Shown in pieces: positions 1 through 7,936 of a DNA stretch of 33,729 nt. The stretch covers positions 1-33,729 of the forward strand of contig NZ_JHBV01000143.1 in the NCBI RefSeq assembly GCF_000724545.1, read 5' to 3'. Below the pieces are notes generated by a model. It was not told the origin of the DNA. It ran no database searches and was given only the letters and a program-made list of their open reading frames with translations. The position numbers and the translations under genes are program-made. The DNA comes from Aureispira sp. CCB-QB1. GTDB taxonomy: Bacteria; Bacteroidota; Bacteroidia; Chitinophagales; Saprospiraceae. The number at the start of each line of letters is the position of its first letter. Position 1 is the first letter of the stretch.

Positions 1-2
1 CT

Positions 3-986
3 TTGGATAAATGTTTTAGAAATTTTGGTAGGAAATACTACTGGCAAGACTTATTAGACGCTGTTAATAAAGTATTGATAGAACATAATGGTGAAAATAG
101 TGGTGTCAATCGAACACAGTTGTTCAAGGATATGAGGTTTATGGAAAGTGAAGCTGGATTTAGTGCTCCCATAAAAAGGTATCCTGATGGAAGAAAAAAG
201 TTTTATCGTTATGAAGATAAAGAGTATTCAATACATCAAAGTCCTTTAACATTTCAAGAATCAGAAAGCATCAAAGATGCAATATTTGTATTGGCTAGAT
301 TTAGGGGATTGCCTCAGTTTGAATGGTTAAATGAGGTAATTCCAATGCTGAGTGATAAACTGAGTATTTCAGATAATAAGAAAGAAATTATATTGTTTGA
401 GTCAAATATAGATTATTCTGGTACAGAGTTTATCGAGCAAATCTTTAATGCTATTAAGAACTCTAGAGTATTAAAAATAGCATACAAAGATTTTGTGAGT
501 GAATCTCCTTACGAGATTATTTTCCATCCTTATATTCTTAAACAATATAATAATAGGTGGTTCTCCTTTGGGATGAATGAAAAAAATAAAATTAGAAATT
601 GGAACTTAGCACTTGATAGGATTTATAGTATCGAAGAAATTGATCTCAAGTATGAAGATTATGATATAGATTGGGAAGATGATTATTTTTATGATATGAT
701 AGGTGTAACAAAAGGGAGGAATCCTAAATTAGAAACTATCATTTTAGAGATTGATAAAAATTTAACTCCTTACATAACAACGAAACCTATTCATCCAACC
801 CAAAAAACAAAAGAGATATTAAGCAATGGAAATTCTATTATAACAATCCAAGTATATCCTAATTATGAGTTAGAAACACATCTTTTATCATTTGGTGAAA
901 AAGTTAAAATTGTTAGTCCTCTCATAATTAGAGACAAAATAAAAAAAAGATTAGAAGTAGCAATAGCTTTGTATAAAAGTAGTTAG
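3..986 (+). CDS. WYL-domain transcriptional regulator (runs across the circular junction)
   Basis: The fragment lacks its first 13 codons. They lie at the other end of the window (ATG at 33610), giving a 340-residue protein. The N-terminus (MPVNKNAQLRYNTLDKCFRN) and the next ~70 residues match the winged-helix region of WYL regulators. The WYL core follows at roughly residues 155-220, with the typical HPY, RWFSFG and LDRI elements. WYL proteins are ligand-sensing DNA-binding regulators that often control phage-defence loci. The gene ends with TAG and overlaps by four bases the end of the convergent methyltransferase gene. It is divergent from the lipoprotein gene at 33068-33532, with a palindrome between them. 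It probably regulates the neighbouring defence genes or the divergent operon; which of the two is inference. Confidence 0.9.
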   Translation: MDKCFRNFGRKYYWQDLLDAVNKVLIEHNGENSGVNRTQLFKDMRFMESEAGFSAPIKRYPDGRKKFYRYEDKEYSIHQSPLTFQESESIKDAIFVLARFRGLPQFEWLNEVIPMLSDKLSISDNKKEIILFESNIDYSGTEFIEQIFNAIKNSRVLKIAYKDFVSESPYEIIFHPYILKQYNNRWFSFGMNEKNKIRNWNLALDRIYSIEEIDLKYEDYDIDWEDDYFYDMIGVTKGRNPKLETIILEIDKNLTPYITTKPIHPTQKTKEILSNGNSIITIQVYPNYELETHLLSFGEKVKIVSPLIIRDKIKKRLEVAIALYKSS

Positions 987-1981
987 AGAGGTAATATGTC
1001 AATAAGAACAAAATATAGATGGGAGTATCCTTTTTGCTTAATCTCTGTACTTAGTGCTAGCCAACTTTCTTTAGGAACCTGATTTAGATTGTACAGTTGA
1101 TCCGTTGATCTTAATGCCATGTATTCTATCGGCATAGGATTAATACATCTTTTTTTTCCATCAAATCGCCAAATTTTTTCACCACTCAGAATATTTATCT
1201 CATATCTAAAGTTAGATAATTCTTGTTCTAAGAACCGACTCACCAAAAGATCTGTTTTATTATTTCCTATACTATAGGTTAGAACTTGAGCCATTCCATT
1301 TTTGTCTAAACGTTTATTGATTATTCTAATAACATCTATCGTTCTTTCTAATCCATAACGTCCGCCATAGGTATGTAAAGAATCTTGCTGAGGAGATAAT
1401 GCAAAAGGAGGATTTGACCATATATAATCAAACGATACAGAATTGTTAATATTAACATCAAAATGACTAAGTAAGACTTCTGTTCTTGAATTATTTAATG
1501 CAATATTTGTACGACAATAATCAATAGCTCTCTCATTAATATCGGTTCCAATAACATTAACATTAGTAGAAATTTTTTTTAGTTCTTGTTCCATTAAGAT
1601 TAATGGATGCCCAGAACCAGTACACATATCCCATGCACTTATTTTAACTCTACTTTTTAGGTGTTTACGTACATTTGAAAAATATTCAATAAAAATATTT
1701 CCTTCATCTACAAATGGAAAAACTCGATTATTAGTTTGCGTAATAAAATCTGTACAAAGGAAAATACCATTTGTATGATTAATCTTCACTAATGCCTTTA
1801 AGTTATTAGTAGATTCATCTAAATAAATTAGATTTGCTTCTTGTAATTCTACAATTGTTTGCCTGTCTAATATTTCTGAAGGTATTGAATATTCGTCTTG
1901 GAATAAGAGTGTAAATAAGTCGTTTCTCTCTTTGAAGAAACGACTTATCAAACTATATTCTATGCAACTGATTGGCTCCAT
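983..1981 (-). CDS. Class I SAM-dependent methyltransferase with NPPF motif
   Basis: This is a 332-residue protein. A SAM-binding motif I lies at about 118-127 (DMCTGSGHPL), the acidic end of strand 2 at about 145-149 (GTDIN), and motif IV NPPF at 190-193. NPP[FY] is typical of enzymes that methylate a nitrogen on adenine, or glutamine as in PrmC. The first ~110 residues are an unrecognised leader. Its start overlaps the end of the upstream gene (1960-3051) by 22 bases, so the two are translated together. No restriction enzyme is adjacent, so this could be a modification partner for the HEPN-like protein, an orphan nucleic-acid methyltransferase or a protein methyltransferase. Fold confidence is high and substrate confidence is low. 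Confidence 0.75.
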   Translation of the reverse strand: MEPISCIEYSLISRFFKERNDLFTLLFQDEYSIPSEILDRQTIVELQEANLIYLDESTNNLKALVKINHTNGIFLCTDFITQTNNRVFPFVDEGNIFIEYFSNVRKHLKSRVKISAWDMCTGSGHPLILMEQELKKISTNVNVIGTDINERAIDYCRTNIALNNSRTEVLLSHFDVNINNSVSFDYIWSNPPFALSPQQDSLHTYGGRYGLERTIDVIRIINKRLDKNGMAQVLTYSIGNNKTDLLVSRFLEQELSNFRYEINILSGEKIWRFDGKKRCINPMPIEYMALRSTDQLYNLNQVPKESWLALSTEIKQKGYSHLYFVLIDILPL

Positions 1982-3051
1982 TTATAAATTGTTATTTCTA
2001 AGGTTTCGATCATGGTTCTAAATGCCTTTTCTTTATTGTAATGCTGGTTAACAGCTTGTCCATGACTATTTTTGTTTCGGACATGTCTTAGAGTACCTGT
2101 AATATAATTAATCTTAGTTAAAGGTATATTAAGTTTATCTAACGCTTTTCGTATTATTTTAAAATTCCCTCTTTCATCCAAAAAAAATTGAGAAAAAGCA
2201 TCGAATATGGAATAAAAATTACTTACTGAAGAATCATGCTTTTCTTCTAAAAAGTCATTGACACCTGATTCTAGTTTTTCTAGCCACTTTTTCTTTTTAT
2301 AATTTACGAATACTGCTTTTAATATATCTATTTTAGGTTGGTATTCATTTACAAGCTGAATATAATACCGCTTACGATCTACCTTTTCAGGAAGCTCATT
2401 TAGTACATCTTTTAATGGTCTTGCTATTTCCCAAACAGGAGAAAATTCGCTGTAAACATCTTCTTTTGCTATTCGACTAATATCCACACCTCCAGTAAAT
2501 GTTAACGCTCCACACTGTTTAGTGTTCACAGGATTATGGAAACTAATTTTGCAAGCTCTCTCCCTTCCTCTACTATCTTCAAAAATAATATACATTATGT
2601 AATCAGAAGGTTTTATGAGAGGACTATATTTAATTTCATATTCATTAGGTTTATTTAATATTTCACATAATAAGTTTCCTAAAGAATCTAATTTTGAACT
2701 TGACTTCCAAGAATCTTTATGAGACTTTATATGTAATTTTTCTAAGTTCGTATTAACTATAATATTCACTTTATTAGCATTACAGCAGAGTTCGTCTATC
2801 CAGTGAAGTCCTTCTGTAAGCATAAAATTAGGATTTAAACTGCTATGTCCCCACCACAAAGAAGTTGATAAAAAGTATACTTCTTTTACTTTTTCATCCA
2901 TAAAGATATTCTTGATACCACAGTGATATATATTCTTAATAAAACCTTTGTTTTGAGTTGTTCCTAAAAATAGCTTAGTTTGTCCATTGTTGATACGAGA
3001 CATAATATCTCCTGTTCCCCATAAAGTATGGGGATTATTATTAATATACAT
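1960..3051 (-). CDS. Uncharacterised protein with a C-terminal HEPN-like RNxxxH motif
   Basis: This is a 363-residue protein of no family I recognise as a whole. Residues 1-200 look alpha/beta, with aromatic-rich patches such as STSLWWGHSS. The last ~140 residues are helical and contain R325-N-K-N-S-H330, the Rx4H signature of HEPN ribonucleases. HEPN proteins act as toxins or defence nucleases, usually neutralised by a partner gene. Here the partner in the operon is a methyltransferase (983-1981), which overlaps its stop. ATG at 3051 is used. ATG at 3003 is an equally good start, and a CCCCAT...ATGGGG inverted repeat at 3017-3033 lies between them. The HEPN assignment rests on one motif plus helical context. 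Confidence 0.5.
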   Translation of the reverse strand: MYINNNPHTLWGTGDIMSRINNGQTKLFLGTTQNKGFIKNIYHCGIKNIFMDEKVKEVYFLSTSLWWGHSSLNPNFMLTEGLHWIDELCCNANKVNIIVNTNLEKLHIKSHKDSWKSSSKLDSLGNLLCEILNKPNEYEIKYSPLIKPSDYIMYIIFEDSRGRERACKISFHNPVNTKQCGALTFTGGVDISRIAKEDVYSEFSPVWEIARPLKDVLNELPEKVDRKRYYIQLVNEYQPKIDILKAVFVNYKKKKWLEKLESGVNDFLEEKHDSSVSNFYSIFDAFSQFFLDERGNFKIIRKALDKLNIPLTKINYITGTLRHVRNKNSHGQAVNQHYNKEKAFRTMIETLEITIYKWSQSVA

Positions 3052-3766
3052 ATGCTATAGTTTGACTTGGTTCAGGCAATAGTTCTTCTATCTAAATATG
3101 TAATGTTTCATACATAAGAAGGCAAGATCCATTCAAAACAATCTTGTTTTGTGGTTTTGATAGACCTGTAAAGAAGAGATTAATTACAATAGTGTTAGAC
3201 TAGTATAAAGTAATAGCCCTTGAAAAAATAGATGTTTTATAATAAGGAAAATGGAATTTTACTGGATGCAAAATTTTAAGAAAGGATCTTTTTTAGAAGT
3301 GTAATCATGTGGTGTGTTTTTATTTTAGTTATACGGGGTTATTTTTAAATGTGTTACAATAATTTAGAGCTTTTTAATATTTAAAAAAAATAATAAACTG
3401 AAATTTTGTGTTAAGATTTACCTTATTCTTGATGTATTGATTGCACACTCTTGTTAAGAAAAAACGGTAGAGTTTACTTTAAAAAACTAATACTATCCAT
3501 AATTAAGTAAAATGATTTTCTTTTTTTAGAATAAAAAGCTAAAAATAAATGACCGTTTCTTTTGCAAAGAACTAACAGGAAAATCGGTAGGGTTTTATAT
3601 TCAAAAACGGGAATATTTTAAAGCTAATAGGTACGTTACAAAATAGTAATGAGGGGGTTGCTAATTTGTTATTTATTTTAGGAAAAAAATCTTTTGTATC
3701 CTTACCCAAATACCCTCATTTTGTAAAATATTTTTGATGCTTGATAGTAAGATTCTAAAGATTTTG
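3052..3766. other. 715-base intergenic region
   Basis: Stops are dense in all frames on both strands, even if TGA is allowed, so I see no gene. The stretch holds two short related segments, near 3462-3496 and 3580-3612 (both contain GGTAG followed by a T-rich tract). The second belongs to the long repeat that recurs at 7716-7812. The part next to 3051 should carry the promoter of the HEPN/methyltransferase operon, but I see no convincing one. Confidence 0.6.
3520..3612 (+). repeat. Left copy of a diverged direct repeat flanking Gabija
   Basis: About 90 bases resemble 7716-7812 in the same orientation. Shared blocks include AAAGAACTAACAGGAAAAT here against AAAGAACTAACAAGAAAAT there, and a common ending AATATTTTAA / AACATTTTAA. 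The opening (AAAATAAATGACCGTT) also resembles the recombinase-tail remnant at 28266. The two copies bracket exactly the gajA-gajB operon, which suggests insertion or excision of that cassette by recombination. Confidence 0.5.
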
Positions 3767-5614
3767 TTAATCTATAGTGTAAAAATCTACTAGTTTAGAG
3801 TCTTGAAGTGTTTTAAAAAAAATCATAATCTTATCTATACTTTGAGATTTTAAAGTTCCCCACTTATCATATCGTTGCTTACTAAACGTAAAAATAATTC
3901 TTTCTTTTGCTCTTGATAGGGCTACAAAAAAAGAACATTTATCTTCATCAGGCTGCTTTTCAAAACTCCAAAAAGCACCATCTTCTAAACCAACAAAAAT
4001 TACAGTATGATATTCTAACCCCTTACTTTTATGGATAGTCATGACTGGGATAGAATTTTTTCCCAACAAAATATCGGCAGCTACACCCAAATTTTTCGAC
4101 TCGTTATAGTTTTTCCTTAACTCTCCTACTAATTGCTTCAAAATAAATTCAAGAAATTTTATGTCTTTATACTGTGTGTAATTTGCTCTAATTCGACTAA
4201 TAGAGGCAAAATCAAGAATAGCCTTCACTACCTTCACTATATCAATGTTGTCTTTAGACTGTTTTATTTTTTTTCTTAAATCCCCAATTAATTGATTAAA
4301 CTCGTGCTCTAATGCTAACAGTTGACTATCATCAAATGAATTATTCAGCGTTGCTAAAAATTTTAAAGCTTCAATTTTTCCATCAACAACCTTTTCTTTT
4401 GAAACAATAAGAATTACATTGATAATAAATAAAATAACTTCCTCTGTTAGTAAATCTTGCAATTGATTTTCGTCTCGTGCATTAAGTCCATTAGCATTAA
4501 AGTAGTCAATAAGACTTCCTGCATATGTTGATAATTGCTGCTTTACAAGAATACATATATCTCTTGGATTTAAATTATCTTCATTTATCAATTTATGGAC
4601 TTTTTTAAATAAGTGCTCTGTCTCTTTTTGAGGGGTATCATAGATAAAAACAGTAGACTCTCCTTGATTATCGTCCCATTTATCAGAAGCTTGGGTAATG
4701 TCCTGTTTATTTAATAATTCAGAAATAAGATAATTTTGAAGAGCAACTAATCTAGGAGCTGATCTAAAATTCATAAAAAGGGGGAGTTTTTTAGCGTTAT
4801 AGCATTTTATATATTCCGTAAATATTTTAGGGAAAGCTCCTGCCCATATCATAATTCTTTGCTTATCATCTCCTACTGCTGTGAATATAGTCTTACTACT
4901 AGCAAAGCAAGTATTAAAAAAATTATACTGTAAAAATGTTGTATCCTGAAACTCATCTAAAAAAACGTGACTATAAGTCATTTGAAGATATGTTTTCACT
5001 TTAGGATTACTATGAATAATATATTGAGCTAACAACATAATCATCCTAAAGCTGACTTTGGGAGTATTAGCAGTCAACAAATCTTGCCAGATATTCCATC
5101 TTAATTTTTCTTCAGTTGTATCTTTTTTTAGTGGTAGAGTGGAGTGATGGAAATCCAATATTTGTTTTCTAGTATGTTGATTATAATAGGCAAGATTATT
5201 AGCTTTGTATTTATCCAATATTATTTTTTCTTGTACTAAAATGTCATAACCTGCACTTATTTTATAATCATCGGAAAGACCTAAATAGAATCTATCTAAA
5301 ATAATTTTTGCAAAAGCATCAAATGTTAATGACTCAAAACGTCTTGCAAGAGTCTTTCCACAGCGCTTTAATACTCTATCTTTTAGATTATAAGCTGCGT
5401 CTCTTTTAAAGCTAATCGCTAGAATTTTATGTGGATAACGGCAAGTATTTGTTTCTAACAAAAAACAAGCTCTTTGTGCTAATAATTCTGTTTTCCCTGC
5501 TCCAGGACCTGCAACAATTAAAGTATTAAAACTAGACTTAGTAGCTGTTAACGCATTGGGTTCTAGACTTAGGTTGTCGGCAGGAATCCAATCTTTTACT
5601 TTCTTATATCTCAT
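3767..5614 (-). CDS. gajB: Gabija system UvrD-like helicase GajB
   Basis: This is a 615-residue superfamily 1 helicase. The motifs appear in order: Walker A AGPGAGKT at 35-42, DEFQDTT (motif II), GDDKQRI (motif III), FRSAPR (motif IV), TIHKSKGLEYHTVIF (motif V) and VALSRAKERI (motif VI). It lies directly downstream of an OLD-family ATPase gene and its start overlaps that gene's stop. This order defines the Gabija anti-phage system, in which GajB works with the GajA nuclease. The reference GajB is about 500 residues, so this one is somewhat long. It ends with TAA. The alternative is a general UvrD/PcrA protein, but the pairing makes Gabija far more likely. Confidence 0.88.
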   Translation of the reverse strand: MRYKKVKDWIPADNLSLEPNALTATKSSFNTLIVAGPGAGKTELLAQRACFLLETNTCRYPHKILAISFKRDAAYNLKDRVLKRCGKTLARRFESLTFDAFAKIILDRFYLGLSDDYKISAGYDILVQEKIILDKYKANNLAYYNQHTRKQILDFHHSTLPLKKDTTEEKLRWNIWQDLLTANTPKVSFRMIMLLAQYIIHSNPKVKTYLQMTYSHVFLDEFQDTTFLQYNFFNTCFASSKTIFTAVGDDKQRIMIWAGAFPKIFTEYIKCYNAKKLPLFMNFRSAPRLVALQNYLISELLNKQDITQASDKWDDNQGESTVFIYDTPQKETEHLFKKVHKLINEDNLNPRDICILVKQQLSTYAGSLIDYFNANGLNARDENQLQDLLTEEVILFIINVILIVSKEKVVDGKIEALKFLATLNNSFDDSQLLALEHEFNQLIGDLRKKIKQSKDNIDIVKVVKAILDFASISRIRANYTQYKDIKFLEFILKQLVGELRKNYNESKNLGVAADILLGKNSIPVMTIHKSKGLEYHTVIFVGLEDGAFWSFEKQPDEDKCSFFVALSRAKERIIFTFSKQRYDKWGTLKSQSIDKIMIFFKTLQDSKLVDFYTID

Positions 5615-7587
5615 CTACCTAGAAGTTTATCAATACGATTGAATATTTTTACAAAAACAGGAGGTATATTTTTTTTCAATGTCTCATCATCTATTAATGA
5701 TAGTGCTGTAATATGTGTAGAAGGTTTACCTCTTCCTAAAAAATGATAATTATACCAAATCATCAGTTCTTTTTGTTCTGTACTATAAGTTAAGCCTTTG
5801 GCTTTTTCAGATTTCAAAGTTGCTTGCACTCCTCCATTTACCTTTGCAAGGAATTTATCAGGCTCGGTTTCTTTATCAGGAATTTGTGGACCACCTCCCT
5901 TAGGTATGGCTTCTTTATAAAACTTAGAATAATGCTCTAACATCAAAAAATCAAGATCTAAGGGGAATGAATAAAAAATATTATATTTTTCCAAAAGAGG
6001 AAGCCAATTTAATATTCCCCCTTCTAATTTATTATCAATATAAGTCCATGTATGCATTGTTTCTAGACTATCTAAAGTTATTATTTTTCCCGTCATTATT
6101 TTTAATAGCTCTTTTGAGGGAACTCCTTTTTCTAATAATTGTTTATATGCATATTTTAATCGTCCCCAACCACCTCCATTACGCCCTACATCTAAATCTA
6201 GCAAAGTAATATAGGGAATATGTAATCTTTCTAAGAGCTTCCAAATATGGTTTACAAAACGATGCCCTAAGGGAATGAATGATATAATATTGTCATCAAA
6301 ATCTACATCATATACCTCCATTAACCTATTAAATAGAACGTCTTCACTATCTCCTTCTCCTATTACCGCTAGTTTTGCAAAATATATTTCAGGGTAATTT
6401 CTTATAGCTTCTTTTATATACTTATAAGCTTCATCTTTTTTATCTGGAAGAATGATGGAGTTTACTTCTGTCGCATAATTCTCATTTACTCTAAAATGAA
6501 AAATAGATTCAGGGTTAATTCTTTTTATTATTGCAGGTGTGTGCGAAGACAAAAAAACTTGTGACTTTTTTTGTTCAGAAATAGATTTAAGTATTGAAAT
6601 TACACGACCTAATAATTGAGGAGCAATATGATTTTCAGGCTCTTCTATAGCTAATATAGTCAATAAAGGTTGTATGGTATCAATATCTTCGTTAGTTAAA
6701 TCTTCTTCGACTTCTAAGAGGGTACACACAAGTGTTAAATAAAACAAAGAACGATACCCTTCCCCTAAATCTGTTACTAGAAATTCTCTATGTGTTCCTG
6801 TGGGGCTAAAGGAAACTTCCATTTTCTTGAGAATTGAATCTAAATCACTACTTCCAAAACCTAATTTTGCATCTTGATAGCGTTCATCTTTATGGAACTT
6901 AGACCAAAATTTTATTAGTGCATTTTGAATTTTTGAAAACTCATTTAACCCTTGAAACAATCCATTAATACCTTCTATTTTATTTTCAAATTCAGATTTA
7001 AAAGTGTCACTAAACTTTATTAAGTTAAGTACTCTATATAAGATAGATCCTGAAACATACTTCATTTGTTCGCTAGGTTTTCTAATAGCAGGAACATATA
7101 ATATTTGAATTAAAGATCTGTATCTCCGATCAAAAGTTCGTTTAGAGTCATCTGTTTCTTCTCCTCCTTCTGGAGCTATTATAAAATAGACATTAGTGTC
7201 AATTTCACCTTCTTGAGAAACATTACTTTTTAACCAATGGCTCTCTAGTCTTATTCTAAGGTAGGGTTCTCCATTTGGACCATCAATTACCATATGATTA
7301 AAAAAGTGTGGAACTGCTTCTTTCTCTTCTTCCGAAAATTCTATTTTAACTTCTATGGATAGAAATTTTTCATTTATATTATTAGCATCTTCTTTAGAGG
7401 CTATATGAAAGTCTTGGCGATAAATGTTATTTCCAGTTCCAAAAATTTTTATCAAAGCGTCTAATGCTGCTGTTTTCCCTGAACTATTTAATCCTATAAA
7501 AGCATTAAGTTTATTTTTTATGGCAATTGTAGTTCCTTCCTCATTGAATGAACGAAATCCTTTAATAGTTATTTTCGAAAGGTACAT
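5611..7587 (-). CDS. gajA: Gabija system OLD-family ATPase/TOPRIM nuclease GajA
   Basis: This is a 658-residue protein. The N-terminal ABC-type ATPase half has Walker A GLNSSGKT at 32-39, a signature-like region (DLGEGYRSL), Walker B AIEEPENH and the switch histidine in SSHTPA. The C-terminal TOPRIM nuclease half has GEGDSEDVLF followed by LLDLDVGRNGGG, supplying the metal-binding acidic residues. This is the GajA arrangement. GajA is a nucleotide-regulated DNA nuclease that assembles with GajB and acts on invading phage DNA. It is somewhat longer than the ~580-residue reference. It starts the two-gene operon and has a GC-poor upstream region without a clear promoter. Confidence 0.9.
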   Translation of the reverse strand: MYLSKITIKGFRSFNEEGTTIAIKNKLNAFIGLNSSGKTAALDALIKIFGTGNNIYRQDFHIASKEDANNINEKFLSIEVKIEFSEEEKEAVPHFFNHMVIDGPNGEPYLRIRLESHWLKSNVSQEGEIDTNVYFIIAPEGGEETDDSKRTFDRRYRSLIQILYVPAIRKPSEQMKYVSGSILYRVLNLIKFSDTFKSEFENKIEGINGLFQGLNEFSKIQNALIKFWSKFHKDERYQDAKLGFGSSDLDSILKKMEVSFSPTGTHREFLVTDLGEGYRSLFYLTLVCTLLEVEEDLTNEDIDTIQPLLTILAIEEPENHIAPQLLGRVISILKSISEQKKSQVFLSSHTPAIIKRINPESIFHFRVNENYATEVNSIILPDKKDEAYKYIKEAIRNYPEIYFAKLAVIGEGDSEDVLFNRLMEVYDVDFDDNIISFIPLGHRFVNHIWKLLERLHIPYITLLDLDVGRNGGGWGRLKYAYKQLLEKGVPSKELLKIMTGKIITLDSLETMHTWTYIDNKLEGGILNWLPLLEKYNIFYSFPLDLDFLMLEHYSKFYKEAIPKGGGPQIPDKETEPDKFLAKVNGGVQATLKSEKAKGLTYSTEQKELMIWYNYHFLGRGKPSTHITALSLIDDETLKKNIPPVFVKIFNRIDKLLGR

Positions 7588-7715
7588 ATGGTTTATTTTA
7601 ATTTAAACAATATCACATATTAGCTATTTATATTCAATTTTTATAACTTTTCTTAGAAATAAATAGGCTTTGAAGTATTGTACAGCACCTTACTTGAAAC
7701 TATTAGAACTAGATG

Positions 7716-7812
7716 AAAAAAATTTAAAACTTAGAAATAAAAATGATTATTTTTTTCCAAAGAACTAACAAGAAAATGAGCAAACTTTTATCCTCAAAAT
7801 ACCGTAACATTT
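7716..7812 (+). repeat. Right copy of the diverged direct repeat flanking Gabija
   Basis: This matches 3520-3612 in order and orientation, with many substitutions. The best block is AAAGAACTAACAAGAAAAT. It lies just upstream of gajA, while the other copy lies just downstream of gajB. Confidence 0.5.
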
Positions 7813-7894
7813 TAAGAAGAATTAACTTTAAGTTGCTCCACTAATCAAAACGGAACAAACTAAGATCAATTCCCCTTGATTTGTTACACCTAAT

Positions 7895-7921
7895 TGATAC
7901 AAACAATACATCTTTGTATCA
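7895..7921. promoter_or_regulatory. Inverted repeat TGATACAAA / TTTGTATCA upstream of the methyltransferase fusion
   Basis: Perfect 9-base arms are separated by nine bases and end 15 bases before the ATG at 7937. The half-site TTTGTATCA also occurs at 25847-25855 upstream of the fic gene, where GTATCA is repeated several more times. This fits an operator for a regulator shared by both promoters, or a leader hairpin. Confidence 0.5.
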
Positions 7922-7936
7922 TCACAATAAAACTAC

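Larger units (their letters stand above)
7588..7936. other. Intergenic region between divergent gajA and the methyltransferase fusion
   Basis: The left part (7588-7700) is the gajA leader. A 34-codon open stretch at about 7674-7772 (reading ...KLLELDEKNLKLRNKND...) overlaps the repeat at 7716-7812 and looks like a coding remnant; I could not identify it. An inverted repeat at 7895-7921 precedes the next gene. Confidence 0.5.

Noticed and set aside
5967-6209. Plus-strand open frame inside gajA
   Set aside because: It is the antisense shadow of a well-supported gene, with no family resemblance. The same applies to the antisense frames inside 11587-11799, 13028-13405, 16422-16970, 18636-18963, 22248-22738 and 27555-28118.
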